Source of the DNA: Thermoplasmata archaeon
Lineage (GTDB): Archaea > Thermoplasmatota > E2 > DHVEG-1
Length of the DNA stretch: 5,860 nucleotides
Direction of reading: 5' to 3'
NCBI GenBank assembly: GCA_003649715.1
Contig: QMSS01000090.1
Span: 1 to 5,860, forward strand
The position numbers were made by a program, and so were the translations under genes. The notes beneath the pieces were generated by a model, which saw nothing but the letters and a program-made list of their open reading frames with translations, did no database searches and was not told where the DNA came from. Positions 5,756 to 5,860 of the stretch are shown one piece after another; positions within the stretch are counted from its first letter, which is position 1; each line of letters opens with the position of its first letter.

Positions 5756-5764
5756 AGGAGGTGA
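5756..5764 (+). promoter_or_regulatory. Full-length Shine-Dalgarno of the ABC-class ATPase gene
   Basis: AGGAGGTGA is an uninterrupted 9-base match to the complement of the archaeal 16S 3' end and fixes the ATG at 5767. It is much stronger than the sites of the other genes in this window. Confidence 0.85.
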
Positions 5765-5766
5765 AA

Positions 5767-5860
5767 ATGTATAAATTAGATACTCTACTACGGAAAATCG
5801 ATGGAAAGGGATACAAAAACTACAACCAGATACGTGGAAAATATAGATTTGAATTTTTTG
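5767..5860 (+). CDS. N-terminus of predicted ATPase of the ABC class (COG3044-like, partial)
   Basis: 31 codons are open to the window edge: MYKLDTLLRKIDGKGYKNYN, then QIRGKYRFEFF. The string L-x-x-IDGKGYK-x-Y-x-x-I-RG-x-Y-x-F is the characteristic opening of the 'predicted ATPase of the ABC class' family (COG3044), stand-alone cytoplasmic ATPases of about 550-570 residues that carry Walker motifs but have unknown cellular role. The nucleotide-binding motifs lie beyond this window. The gene follows the protease in the same direction but has its own T-tract boundary and promoter candidate, so it is probably a separate transcript and a housekeeping gene rather than part of the secretion-related set. 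Confidence 0.82.
   Translation, partial: MYKLDTLLRKIDGKGYKNYNQIRGKYRFEFF

Overview
The window looks archaeal, most likely a thermophilic or sediment Euryarchaeote of the Thermoplasmata type. The genes have A/T-rich TATA boxes about 25 bases from plausible start sites, and Shine-Dalgarno sequences that match the archaeal 16S 3' end. There are two secreted multidomain proteins of a style common in Thermoplasmata genomes. At the right edge is the start of a COG3044-type 'predicted ATPase of the ABC class'. The taxonomic call is an inference; no rRNA or marker gene is complete here.

Layout. (1) Bases 1-1873, minus strand: a tightly packed operon for surface glycan or lipid-linked sugar assembly. 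It is transcribed leftwards as a family 2 glycosyltransferase (dolichyl-phosphate-sugar synthase type), then a family 4 GT-B glycosyltransferase overlapping it by 4 bases (ATGA), then the first 25 codons of what looks like an oligosaccharide flippase. The family 2 enzyme needs an N-terminal extension that starts at a CTG codon; the ATG-only reading loses the first strand of the fold. (2) Bases 1874-2167: the operon's promoter region, with a BRE/TATA candidate, two tandem 16-base repeats each leading into a dyad, and the terminator hairpin of the next gene. (3) Bases 2168-3475, minus strand: a secreted or cell-surface protein with a signal peptide, a jelly-roll 'choice-of-anchor J'-like domain, an Ig-like domain and a conserved-looking C-terminal beta domain. 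(4) Bases 3476-3951: a divergent promoter region with a possible broken zinc-ribbon coding remnant. (5) Bases 3952-5568, plus strand: a secreted zinc metalloprotease with a C2-like N-terminal domain, three Ca-binding acidic repeats and a metzincin-like HExxHxxG/Met-turn catalytic core. It starts at TTG. (6) Bases 5569-5766: terminator and promoter. (7) Bases 5767-5860, plus strand: the partial ATPase.

As a set, the window codes mostly for the cell exterior: a glycan-building operon, a surface adhesin-like protein and an exported Ca-dependent protease. The protease and the adhesin-like gene are divergent and share one 476-base control region. No CRISPR array, tRNA, rRNA, IS element or phage gene is visible. 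I found no clearly new multi-gene system. The most interesting points are the CTG start, the tandem dyads, the protease with a missing third zinc ligand, and the zinc-ribbon remnant.
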